DNA from: Galeopsis tetrahit
Lineage: Eukaryota > Streptophyta > Magnoliopsida > Lamiales > Lamiaceae
NCBI GenBank assembly: GCA_963675135.1
Contig: OY776125.1
Coordinates: 63,749,441-63,813,440 of the forward strand
Reading direction: 5' to 3'
Length of the DNA: 64,000 nt
The notes beneath the pieces were generated by a model. That model searched no databases. It was not told where the DNA came from and saw nothing but the letters and a program-made list of their open reading frames with translations. The stretch's first letter is position 1, and every line of letters begins with the position of its first letter. This document shows, in pieces, positions 54,034 to 64,000 of this stretch. The translations under genes and the position numbers were made by a program.

Positions 54034-56742
54034 ATGACCAACAACAATGCTGTTCCTCCACCTGCTGTTCAAGGATTGGACAACATGGCCACAAATCCAG
54101 TCAACCACATTTCACATCATAAACTGCCCATGTTCTCTATAGACAATTATGATTTCTGGAAAATCAGAATGAGAGCTCATCTTGCTTCTCTTCATACTGA
54201 CACTTTGAGAGTAATCACAAGAGGTCCTTTTGTGTTTACTCAAACTAACCCCAGGTTAACAGATGAGCAAAGAGCTGATATAAGGGAACTAATTCCCAAA
54301 GATGAAGATGACTTCACTGCTGATGAAAAGAGAAAAGATAATCTGAATTATCTTGCCATGAACACCCTCTACCAAACAATTCCAGATACAATCATGGGTA
54401 GAGTCTACCACTGCACAACTGCCAAAGAAATTTGGGATACTCTTGTTGAGATGTGTGAGGGTACAGAAAAGATCAAGGAAAACAAGCTCCAAGTTGCTGT
54501 GCAGAAATTTGAACAATTCACAATGGAGTCTGAAGAATCCATTGACAAATTTGCTGGTAGATTCACTGATGTGATGAATGAAATCAACTCATTGGGCAAG
54601 GTGTACTCCAGGAGAGAAGTTGGATTAAAAATCTTGAGAAGTCTCACTCAAAAGTGGGATGTATATGCTGTAATGATGCAGAATACCAAGGATCTCTCCT
54701 CCATACCCATGCAACAAATCTTCTCAGAACTCAAAGCATATGAGTTTGACCTCAATAGAAGAAAGCCAGTAGAAGAGACTTCCTTACCAGTCAAAGGAGT
54801 GGCATTTAAAGCCAAAGCTGCTGAACCTGAAATGCAACCCACTCCAAGATCATCAAAGTCAGTCACTAAGACTGAAATGAAGGAAGAAATGGCTCTTATG
54901 GCAAGGAGGTTTGACAAGCTCAACTCGAGGTTTGGTAGATACAAGAAATTCTACCAAGACAACAAATTCAGGAGAAGGTACAACTCCCCTGAAGATCAGG
55001 CCAAGGACAAAAAGCCTGAAGAGAAAAGATCAGAGGACAAGTACTCTGATAGGAGAAGGTCCAGTAGAGCTGACCCTTCATCATCAAAAGGAAGAGATGA
55101 GTCCAAGAAGGATGATGATGAAGACCTGTGCTATAATTGCAAGAAGAAATGCCATTTCCAGTATGACTGCCCTGAATTGAGCTCTAAAGAAAGAAGAGAG
55201 AGGCAAGCCAAAAGAGACAGGAAGTTCACCAACAGAAAAGCTATGATGGCTGGTGATGAATCTGATAGTGCTGAAAGCCTCAACTCTTCTGATGGACTGT
55301 TCTCTAACAGTGATGATAATGATGATGATGTGTGCAACATGGCTATTGAGGATGATGAGGTATCCTCCACTTCTAGTTCACCATCATTCTTATCACTAAA
55401 CACTAGTGAAGTCAACTTGAAACTTTCTTTTGGGAAGTTGATGGAAGATTTCACTAGATTACAAGAATTTCATGATAATTGTGTGAGAGAAAATGAAAGA
55501 CTTTCAATAGAGCTTTCAAAACCTGCTGAGACAGTAGTTGACATTAAATCTATTGAGTTGTATCAACAAGTCTTGAGAGAGCTTGAGGAAGCAAATCTCA
55601 GGATAGTTGACCAACAAGGACAGATTGATGCTCAATTACTTACTCAGAAGAGGAAAGATTTTGAACTAAGAATTCTTCAAGCTAAGTTTGAAAACCTCTC
55701 ACATGAGTATGACATTCTCAAAATAAGTGAAGAGAGCCTGAAATAAAAGATGTCTGCTTTGAACAAATCCTCTAGAGCAATAGAGGAAATTCAGAGTTAT
55801 CAAAGACATATGGCTCAAAGAAGTGGATTAGGTTTTGATCCATTTGAATCTTCACCTTGTCTTAGTGTTGCTTCAACAAGTAACACTAAGAAAATCTTTG
55901 TCAAACCAGTGGCACAACAAGCTAAAAATGAAATGATTCAGCCACTGAACAAAGGAAAGGGTAAAATAAATGAAATGCCTACTCAAGTGCTTCAGGAGAC
56001 TAGGCCCAAACCTAAGGAAATTGCCAAAATCCCTGAACACAATAAGAATGTTGATCAGCAGAGTAGACCCAATGGAAGGGCAACTCTCCTGAACAATGTT
56101 CAGAGGAGTTATCCAAGGTATAATCAGCCAAGGCCAACTCTTCTGAGAAAGCCTCAGCTGAATAGACCTAAGGACAACTATCCTCAAAGGCAGAATAAAA
56201 TGAAACAGCCAAAACCCTTCATGCCAAAGGGTCAATAAAAAGGTATGGAATATAAAAGAAAAAGAAAGAGAGAACCTAAAACCATAAGCTCACAAGTTGA
56301 GCCAGAGGTCGGAGTGCCGTTAAAACCTTGCCTGGGAAAACCCTACTTAGGGACAAAACCCGAGGTCAAGGGAAAAGGTACACTCCTCTAAATAACAAAG
56401 TCTAAAGTATAATACTGAAAGTATGACAAAATAAGTGTTCCTTGAAACACCCTTCATGCCAAAGGGTAATGGTCATAAAAGACCTTTCCTCAAAGATTTC
56501 ATCAAGCTGCTCAGAGAACTCATAAGCTCAGGAGATTTGACAACCCTCCTGAAACTTATAGAGTTAACACTTTCACACACACTTTCCCAAAGGCATTTAA
56601 GGGAAAGACAGTGTATGTTGATGCACAAGGAAAACAACTTAGCCACCTTGAATCAATCAGGGTAATTAGGCAAGTTTGGGTTCCAAAAGGTACTGCTAAC
56701 CTCTCAGGACCCAAAACTCAAAGGGTACCTAAACCTATCTAA
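54034..56742 (+). pseudogene. gag: Element F gag, with a stop and a 216-bp insertion
   Basis: MTNNNAVPPPAVQG start; Gag core HKLPMFSIDNYDFWKIRM and TAKEIWDTLVEMCEGT. The knuckle at residues 366-379 reads CYNCKKKCHFQYDC, with Cys where other copies have Gly before His. TAA at 55744-55746 interrupts the coiled-coil region, and the frame then reopens to 56238. A 216-bp insertion with a 19-bp target duplication (56214-56232 and 56449-56467) breaks the basic tail. The end ANLSGPKTQRVPKPI and a TAA are followed by TTGCAG, as in the other copies. Confidence 0.9.
56233..56448. mobile_element. Small 216-bp insertion in F gag with 19-bp target duplication
   Basis: Flanked by two identical copies of ACCCTTCATGCCAAAGGGT. 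The interior contains CTTGCCTGGGAAAACCC and GGGACAAAACCCGAGG. On the other strand these read like the GGGTTTTCCCAGGCAAGG type of sequence I recall from 3' regions of other plant copia elements. The left edge has an A-rich stretch. The long duplication points to LINE-type (target-primed) insertion, for example a SINE or retroposed fragment. No A/B box pair was recognised with confidence. Confidence 0.65.
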
Positions 56743-56748
56743 TTGCAG

Positions 56749-59700
56749 GTACCTATGGGCCACAAGAAGAGGAGTATGAGCAAAAAGACAGCATGGTACC
56801 TTGACAGTGGATGCTCAAGGCACATGACTGGAAACAAGGAACTCCTCACTGATTTTATTGAAAAAGAAGGCTCAAATGTCACTTTTGGAGACAGCTCACA
56901 AGCAACAACTAAAGGTTATGGTACTTTGATGATTGGTAACATCAAAGTGACCAATGTATCTTATGTAGCTGATCTCAAATATAATCTCCTAAGTATCAGT
57001 CAATTATGTGATAAAGATTTCAATGTTGAGTTTTCAAGTGGAAAATGCCTAATTAAAGATAAGGCTCAACAAACTCTATTGACTGGAACTAGGAAAGGAA
57101 ATGTGTATTTTGCAGACTGGGACAAGTCTACTAATGCCGCATGTTTCATTGCTAAGAGCTCTAGTGAACAAAGCTGGTTATGGCATAAAAGGCTAAACCA
57201 CTTGAACTTCAAATCAATGAACAAACTTGCTAAAATGCATTAGTAAAAGGACTACCTAATGAGGTCTTTATTAAAGAACATGTGTGTAAACCATGTCAAG
57301 AAGGAAAACAGATTAAAGCCTCATTCAAAGGAAAACCAGTCATCTCTACTGAAAGGGTACTTGAACTTTTACATATGGACTTATTTGGACCAATTACCCC
57401 TTCAAGCATAAATGGAAGAAAATACACATTGGTAGTAGTAGATGATTTCTCTAAGTTCACATGGGTAGTATTTCTCCTTAATAAGAAGGAAACTCAAGTC
57501 AAACTGCCTGAACTTTTAAAGAAATTGTCAAATGAGAAAAGCCTTAACATTATCAAGATAAGATCTGATAAAGGCACTGAGTTCATTAACTCATACATCA
57601 ATGAGTATTGCTCTTTAAATGGAATAGCTCATGAAACCTCAGCAGCTAGAACTCCCCAACAAAATGGAGTTGCAGAAAGAAGGAATAGAACCCTAAAAGA
57701 AGCTGCTAGAACCTTAATTGCTGATTCTAATCTACCTAAGAGGTTTTGGGCTAAAGCCATAAACACTGCATGTTACACTCAGAATAGATGTTTGATTACT
57801 AAGGGGCAAGGCAAAACCCCCTATGAACTCTGGAAAGGAAGATTGCCTAAAGTGTCATATTTCCACATATTTGGTTGTAAGTGTTTTATTCACAATAATG
57901 GGAAAGAACAGTTGAAAGCCTTTGACAGCAAAGCTGATGAGGGAGTATTTCTTGGATACTCTCAAATCAGTAGAGCTTTAAGAGTCTACAACAAGAAAAC
58001 CCTTGTTGTGGAAGAAACACCTCATGTTGTGTTTGATGAATATATCTTTGAGATCAGGAACAAAAACCTGGACCCTGAAGAGATCACACAAAGAACAACC
58101 AGATTGAGCCTAAAAGACAAGGACACTGAATTCATAGATATTGTCCAAACAAATCTCCCTGAAAACACAACACTGGACAACAATCCTGAAGGCAATATTC
58201 CTGAAACAAACCCCACTGAAGGAAATGGTGAACTGAATGATTCAATCCCAGTTCATCCTCAGGTAACAACTACCAATGAAGAAGCAGGCTCTGCTGAGGT
58301 AGTTAATGGATCCAATATTCAAGGGGGAACCATAAATGTTGAATATACCAATGTTCCAAACATTGAGGACAACATCCCTGAATATGATCCTGAATTAGAT
58401 CCTGCATTCAATTATCCTGAATTCTATAACACTGGTGACTCAACCTCAGTAGAGGACAACTCTAATGAAGGGATCAGAAAAAGAAGGACTTGGTTGTCTG
58501 ACCATCCTACTGATCTGATACTTGGTGACCCAAGTATAGGAGTCAAAACCAGAAGTTTTCATGGTGAAAGTGTTATGTTTTGCTGTTTCTTGTCAGAACA
58601 GGAACCAAAAGACATTGATGAAGCACTTCAGGATGCAAACTGGATCACAGCAATGCAAGAAGAGCTCAACCAATTCACCAGAAATGATGTATGGGAGCTG
58701 GTGGATAGACCTTCACATCAAGATGTTATTGGAACCAAGTGGGTGTTCAAGAACAAGAAGAATGAAAATGATGTGATTGTCAGAAACAAGGCCAGATTAG
58801 TGGCAAAATGTTATTGTCAGTCAGAAGGCATTGACTATGATGAGACCTTTGCACCTGTGGCAAGGCTAGAAGCAATAAGGTTGTTCTTAGCCTATGCAGC
58901 CCACAAGAGGTTCAAAGTGTACCAAATGGATGTCAAAAGTGCCTTTCTGAATGGAGTTTTGAAAGAAGAAGTCTATGTGGAGCAACCACCTGGCTTTGAA
59001 GTTGGAAACCAAGTTTACAGACTGAAGAAAGCTCTATATGGACTCAAGCAAGCTCCAAGAGCCTGGTATGACACACTGTCACAGTTCCTTTTGGATCATG
59101 GTTTTATCAAAGGAACTGTGGACAGAACCCTCTTCAGAATCACTGAAGAAGAGGACATCTTGCTTGTCCAAATATATGTGGATGACATCATATTTGGATC
59201 TCCCAATGAGAAGTTGTGTGAGAAGTTCTCCAAGCTCATGCAAAGCAAGTTTGAGATGTCCATGATGGGTCTGATGAATTTCTTCTTGGGACTTCAAGTC
59301 AAACAATCTAAAGAAGGAATCTTCATCAATCAAGCCAAGTACACCAGAGAAATGATCAAAAAGTTTGGGTGTACAACTAGCAAGCCAGTAAGGATCCCAA
59401 TGAACACAAATTGGAAGATGGATCCTGATGAGAGTGGTATCTCAACCAACTCTACTGAGTATAGAGGAATCATTGGTTCACTTCTCTATCTCACTGCCAG
59501 CAGACCTGACATCACCTTTGCAGTAGGTGTTTGTGCAAGGTTTCAAGCAAATCCTAAGAAAAGCCATCTTGAGGCTGCAAAAAGGATTTTGAGGTATCTC
59601 AAAGGCACTGAAAATCTAGGCCTTTGGTACCCTGTTGATGACAACATTGAGTTAACTGGCTACTCAGATGCTGATTATGGAGGATATAGAATTGACAGAA

Positions 59701-60131
59701 AGTCCACTTCAGGGACTTGTCAGTTCTTGGGCAACAAACTCATATCTTGGTTCTCCAAGTAGCAGAACACTGTGGCTACTTCAACCACTGAAGCTGAATA
59801 TGTTGCTGCTGGAAGCTGTTGTGCTCAAATTCTTTGGTTGAGACAACAATTAAGAGACTACAATGTCAACTCTACTGAAGTGCCAATCTTCTGTGACAAC
59901 AACAGTGCTATTGCAATATCACAGAATCCTGTATTGCACACAAGATGCAAGCATGTAGACATCAAGCATCACTTCATCAGAGACCATGTGGAGAAGAAGG
60001 ATATCAAGTTGGTGAAAATCCACACAGACCATCAAAAAGCTGATATTTTGACAAAACCACTTGCAGAGGCAAGGTTTCTGGAATTATCAGCAGAGTTGGG
60101 TCTTCTTGATCCAGGAAAGTTGGACAAATGA
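56749..60131 (+). pseudogene. pol: Element F pol: protease to RNase H, one frameshift and one stop
   Basis: After TTGCAG, VPMGHKKRSMSKK leads to YLDSGCSRHMTGNKELL; integrase WHKRLNHLNF, CKPCQEGK, SDKGTEF, TPQQNGVAERRNRT; RT YQMDVKSAFLNG, YGLKQAPRAWYD, YVDDIIFGSPNEK; RNase H SDADYGG, TEAEYVA, CDNNSA; ends LLDPGKLDK with TGA. A one-base loss near 57233 ends the first frame at TAG 57241-57243, between the His and Cys halves of the integrase zinc finger. TAG at 59760-59762 replaces Lys in WFSKKQ. VAKCYCQSEG has Cys in place of Gly. Confidence 0.92.
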
Positions 60132-60839
60132 GTCCAAAGGAATTTATTCACTAAAGGGGGAACTGATATTAAAAGAATCAGTAGACTTGGTCAAGTCTAC
60201 TGAAATTCAGAAGAGATGACCTAAATGATTCAGGACACTTGTCCATTGAATTTCAGGACACTTGTCCACATCTTTTCAGGACACTTGTCCTAGTAGGGTC
60301 AGATAAGTTGTCCTAGCTATCAAACCAAATCTTGGTCTGATAAGCACCTATTTTGGGTAATCATTGCCTATTTCGAAATCTGTCCCATTCCATATACAGA
60401 TTTCATCTTTTTGGGATTTAATTTGTCTCCCACCCAAAAGGTCACTTTCCATGCATTAAATGCCAAGATTTAACTCTTGTTTGCATTACACCTTTTCAAG
60501 CCATGATCTACCTTGATAACTCCCCAACCTTTAACTAATATTAAATAACCTCCACGTTTTGAATAAAACCAATCACTCTCTGTTACATTGGTTTTTAACC
60601 ATTGGATCAAAATTGGACAACCCTCCTGAAGTCAATCCTGGCCGTCCATTTTGATTTCCATTTTTGTTCACCTTTGAATTGCATCGAGACTTCACCAACT
60701 CATTGACAAACATTCTTTTTAGAATATTCACAAGTCTTAAGATCCCCCACAAACACTTCTTCCCCAAGTATTCGAAACCCTAGCTCTAACTTACTTCAAA
60801 CTCTCTCAATCTCTCTCAAATTTTTCTCTGTAATCTTCA
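60132..60839 (+). other. Element F spacer between pol and ORF3, with three phased palindromes
   Basis: About 700 bp without a gene. It holds a polypurine-tract-like AAAGGGGGAAC (about 60153-60163) just after pol. GGACACTTGTCC (inverted halves GGACA/TGTCC) occurs at 60233, 60256 and 60279, exactly 23 bp apart. The remainder, to the ATG at 60840, is AT- and C-rich leader-like sequence. Confidence 0.85.
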
Positions 60840-63800
60840 ATGGCCCCCAAAGCAAAACCAGAAATGGTTATTGATTTCTCCAACAAGGTACTTGACCTTG
60901 ATTTTGGCTATCTAAGCCACAAAAACAACCTCACATTCAAGCCAATCCTTTCATTTGAGAGTGAGGATCCTAATGTTACTCCAACCTTGAGATGGTTGAG
61001 AAGGGCAGGTCTCCAGAAGTTCATGCAAGAGAAGCCAGACTCTTGTCTTGAATCCTACATGGCAGAGTTCTTTGCTTTTCTCAAATGGAGAGGCAAACCT
61101 GAAGATGGAGAAGTTGCCACAAGACTGTCCTTTGTAGCAGAAGGAGAAGAGGAGGAAAGATTTCACAGGGTGAAATTTTCTGAGGAAGAGGTTGAAGCTG
61201 CTTTTGGATTGCCTTCAGAGGGAAGGAATCCAGAATTCTATGGAAATGGTCTTGAGCAAGAAATTGCTCAAGAATGGCTTATTACTCCAGGGCCACTATC
61301 CTCTACTCAACATAAGAGAACACTCAAGCCAAAGTTCTTAACCTTATTTGAGGTAGTAGCAAAAAGCTTGCTTAGTAACACTGGAAGTTTAGAGCAAGTA
61401 AGCCATCCAAGGATAAGGATTATGGCTGCAGTGATTGATGCCAGTGATAAAGGCATCAAGTTTGATTGGAGAACTTTCATCTTGTCTAAGATGATGAAAG
61501 AAAAGGCAAAGTTCAAAGTAAGAGCTCACAATAAGGTTGTGATGGAAGGAAAGCTGAGATATTGCACCAGGGCAAGTCTCTTGATTGAAAAGTTTGCTCA
61601 CTACTCTGAGATGCAAACCTTTGCCAAACCTCTCCCAGCCCAGAAAATATTGTTTAGAAAGCCCTTCAAGAAAACTGAGCAAAGAAGGATGCTTCTGGCC
61701 AACCCTACTGAAAAGGTTGAAGAAAAGCCTAAGATGAAGAAAAGAACTAAAGTCAGGGCTGTCAAAACAAAGAAAGTGTCTCAAATATCTTCAGGAGAAG
61801 CCTCAGGAGCATCAGCTGAAGTTGATGAAGTGGCAGAAGAGGGAGTAAATGTGCCTTCTGACCACTCAGAAGAGTTGAGGCTGAAGTATAATGAGACAAG
61901 GCAAAAGAAGAAAGGTGATAAGAGGCCCAGGGAGGTTGTCCCTAAGAAGGAAGTGGAAGGCAGTGGGAGTAGTAGGGCAAGCAAGAGAAGGGCCAAGCCC
62001 ACTGAGAAGGTGCTGGAATTTCAGGAAGAAAGGTCTCTTCAAATTGCTCTAAGGGAGAGCAGGGCTGAAAGCAGGACAAAATCTAAGTCCAGGACCAACT
62101 CTTCTGGTTCTGGAACTCCAGAGTCCAAAGTCCCTGAAGGCCAACCCTTAGAAGCCAACATTCCTGAAACCCAGAATACTGAACCCAACTCCCCTGAAAC
62201 TCATGTTACCCCTCCCGACCAGCCTATCACCCCTGTCAATCTCACTAAGAGATACTCTCCAGAAGGAAGTGTGCAGAGAAGTGGCATTGATGTGTTAACA
62301 GACTTAGCAGTAGATGAGACAAGGCTACAGTCTCATCTTGATTCATCTATGCTAAATTACTCCAAACTCTTAGAACATGCACTTCATGAGCCAACCCCCC
62401 TGAGCAAAGCCCCCTCAGAATCATTGCTCTTAAAAGCAACTGAGGTACCTTCAATTGAGCTCAACCCTTCTGAAGCCAACCCTCCTGAACTCAACTTGCC
62501 TGAAGCTGCAATTAATGAAACCACAGCCAACTCCCCTATAGCCCAAAGTTCTCCATCTAGTGAGAATGAGGAGGAGTATACTTATGAAAGTATGCTCAGA
62601 GGTGTAGCCAAGGCCATTGTGGATAGCTTATACCCACAGCTTGCTGAATTTCCCAGAATTCAGAAAATGTTCCATGACTTGAGAATGTTAGTGGATGTCA
62701 AGGACAAAACATTGATGGAAATCTCTCAGGTCATCCAAGATAAGGGTGCTAATTGGTGGCAAGTGGAGGAGAGTAGATTGCTACACTTTGCTAGAGTGCT
62801 AAAGACAAGATTTCTCATTGATGAGGAAGTGTTTGCAAAGCTAGTAGAGGAGAAAATTCAAGAAGAAAAGGAGAAAATTGCTAAGGGAATTAGGCACCCT
62901 GATAGCAGTTCAAGTGATGATGGGAATGATGATCCCTCAAACCCTTCCAACCCTCCTCAAGACAACCCTTCTGAACCCCCTCAAGCCAATCTCCCTGAAC
63001 CTTCCCAATCCAAACCTTCTGAAGCAAGTAGGTTTTCAGAACCTCTTGTTACCTATGTTAGAAAAGGCTCTGTATCCTCAGAGGTGTTGACCAAGGGTGG
63101 TAACACAACCAAAGATACATCTGCCAATGAAGGTTCTTCTGAACCCAAGGCACAGCCTAAAGATGTTGAGGCTCCTAACTTAGAGGCTGGTTTGGTTAAG
63201 GCCTATTCAGTGTCAGAGGAGTTGGACACTGATCAGCCCTTAATCATTCAGGATGACTCAGTGGCTGCTGAAATAAGCACTGTGATCTCCCCACAACTGC
63301 CATCTTTGAACCTTGTTGAAGGTGGAGATGTTGCAGGCCTAGGTGAAAGTGTTGAAAAGGAGAGTTTAGTCAAAAAATCAGAGGGAGTAGTGGATGATAG
63401 AGAGGTTGTAATCACTAAGATAGTGAGTGTACCACAAATAGAGGGTGGTATAAGTGAGGAAGGACAGGTTATTCTTGAAGTCAAATCTGAACTTCAAGAA
63501 TCCCTTGATGAAAGGAGGCATGATTCCTTGGGTGAGAACACTTTAAATGAAGGAAGAAAAGAAAGAGTTGAAAATGAGAAGAAGGCTGCTGATGTATCAG
63601 AGTCTTATGCAAAAGAAATTGAGGGTGATGAGTGTTTATTCCCTAACTTGTTTGATTTGTATAACATTGCAGGTATGTCCCTTGACCAAATATTTGCAGA
63701 TGAGTTCTTGACAGATGCCCCTATCCAAGTAGATGCAGGCTCAGCACAAGCCTTACTTGGAATGCAATCAGAGAAATTGGACTCCTTGGCTCATCAGGTC

Positions 63801-64000
63801 CAATCTGCTCATGCTGAAACTTCAGGAGCATTGAATGAGCAAGGAAGAACTCTAGCATCTGTAGAGATGAGATTAACAGGATCTGAGGATGTGGTGCTAC
63901 CCACATTGGAAGCAAGGATTAGTGGTGTGGAATCCGGTCTTCAAACCATTTCCACTGAAGTTCAACAAGCCAAATCCACTATGGAAACCATCTCAGAGGA
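60840..64000 (+). CDS. Element F ORF3, intact as far as the window shows (partial at 3' end)
   Basis: I read this frame codon by codon from ATG 60840 to the window edge: 1053 codons, no stop. Function unknown. The N-terminal domain matches E and D: GLQKFMQEKPDSC, MAEFFAFLKWRG, then RIRIMAAVIDASDKGIKFDWRTF. Basic segments follow (KKRTKVRAVKTKK; SKRRAK), then Pro/Glu/Ser/Asn-rich degenerate repeats (about 62100-62560 and 62940-63020). A conserved central block has YTYESMLRGVAKAIVD and DKGANWWQVEESRLL. The coiled-coil region starts near 63750 (LASVEMRLTGSEDVVLPTLEARISGVESGLQT), as in E. No signal peptide or membrane segment is apparent. Where E has TGA (45702), F has a sense codon. Confidence 0.88.
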   Translation, partial: MAPKAKPEMVIDFSNKVLDLDFGYLSHKNNLTFKPILSFESEDPNVTPTLRWLRRAGLQKFMQEKPDSCLESYMAEFFAFLKWRGKPEDGEVATRLSFVAEGEEEERFHRVKFSEEEVEAAFGLPSEGRNPEFYGNGLEQEIAQEWLITPGPLSSTQHKRTLKPKFLTLFEVVAKSLLSNTGSLEQVSHPRIRIMAAVIDASDKGIKFDWRTFILSKMMKEKAKFKVRAHNKVVMEGKLRYCTRASLLIEKFAHYSEMQTFAKPLPAQKILFRKPFKKTEQRRMLLANPTEKVEEKPKMKKRTKVRAVKTKKVSQISSGEASGASAEVDEVAEEGVNVPSDHSEELRLKYNETRQKKKGDKRPREVVPKKEVEGSGSSRASKRRAKPTEKVLEFQEERSLQIALRESRAESRTKSKSRTNSSGSGTPESKVPEGQPLEANIPETQNTEPNSPETHVTPPDQPITPVNLTKRYSPEGSVQRSGIDVLTDLAVDETRLQSHLDSSMLNYSKLLEHALHEPTPLSKAPSESLLLKATEVPSIELNPSEANPPELNLPEAAINETTANSPIAQSSPSSENEEEYTYESMLRGVAKAIVDSLYPQLAEFPRIQKMFHDLRMLVDVKDKTLMEISQVIQDKGANWWQVEESRLLHFARVLKTRFLIDEEVFAKLVEEKIQEEKEKIAKGIRHPDSSSSDDGNDDPSNPSNPPQDNPSEPPQANLPEPSQSKPSEASRFSEPLVTYVRKGSVSSEVLTKGGNTTKDTSANEGSSEPKAQPKDVEAPNLEAGLVKAYSVSEELDTDQPLIIQDDSVAAEISTVISPQLPSLNLVEGGDVAGLGESVEKESLVKKSEGVVDDREVVITKIVSVPQIEGGISEEGQVILEVKSELQESLDERRHDSLGENTLNEGRKERVENEKKAADVSESYAKEIEGDECLFPNLFDLYNIAGMSLDQIFADEFLTDAPIQVDAGSAQALLGMQSEKLDSLAHQVQSAHAETSGALNEQGRTLASVEMRLTGSEDVVLPTLEARISGVESGLQTISTEVQQAKSTMETISE

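Larger units (their letters stand above)
52088..64000 (+). mobile_element. Element F: Sirevirus-like Copia retrotransposon with ORF3, 3' end outside window
   Basis: LTR, primer site, gag (with a 216-bp insertion), pol, spacer and ORF3, running off the right edge. The probable left target duplication is GAATA (52083-52087). It is closest to E in gag, pol and ORF3, but its LTR is longer (1810 bp). Inserted in the gag of G. Confidence 0.94.

Overview
This window is plant nuclear DNA and consists almost entirely of nested Ty1/copia LTR retrotransposons. The evidence is the repeated TGGTATCAGAGC primer-binding sites (initiator-Met tRNA type), 1.2-1.8 kb TG...CA LTRs, copia-order pol genes (protease, integrase, reverse transcriptase, RNase H), and plant-type hAT non-autonomous elements. 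An angiosperm, probably a eudicot, is most likely; the species cannot be read from the sequence. I see no host gene, tRNA, rRNA or bacterial feature.

Seven retrotransposons are named A-G here. G (minus strand, gag fragment at 51100-52087) is the oldest visible layer. It was hit by C (plus strand; pieces at 15414-18199, 31935-34721 and 49635-51099) and by F (plus strand, 52088 to beyond the window end). C was in turn hit by B (minus, 7341-15413), D (plus, 18200-31934, complete, TSD ATTGT), E (plus, 34722-49634, complete, TSD GAAGC) and a hAT element (17154-17906). B was hit by A (minus, from before position 1 to 7340, inside B's 3' LTR) and by a second hAT element (11082-12021). The stack is therefore up to four deep (A in B in C in G).

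A, C, D, E, F and G belong to one Sirevirus-like clan: a long gag with a central CCHC knuckle and coiled coil, the protease motif DSGCSxHMTG, the RT motif YVDDIIFG, and AAAAGGGGGA-type polypurine tracts. D, E and F carry a third very large ORF between pol and the 3' LTR, and C keeps its tail. This ORF3 sits where some Sireviruses have an 'env-like' gene, but no signal peptide, membrane segment or fusion peptide is visible in it. It has a conserved N-terminal domain, basic patches, Pro/Glu/Ser-rich stretches and coiled coils. B is a different Copia lineage with one gag-pol frame and no ORF3.

Most gag and pol genes are broken by nonsense codons or frameshifts. The gag of A and the ORF3s of D (1020 codons) and F (at least 1053 codons, running off the window) are open. 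By eye, the LTR pairs differ by about 0.6% in D, about 0.9% in E and about 3.4% in the shared part of B, so D and E are young insertions and B is older.
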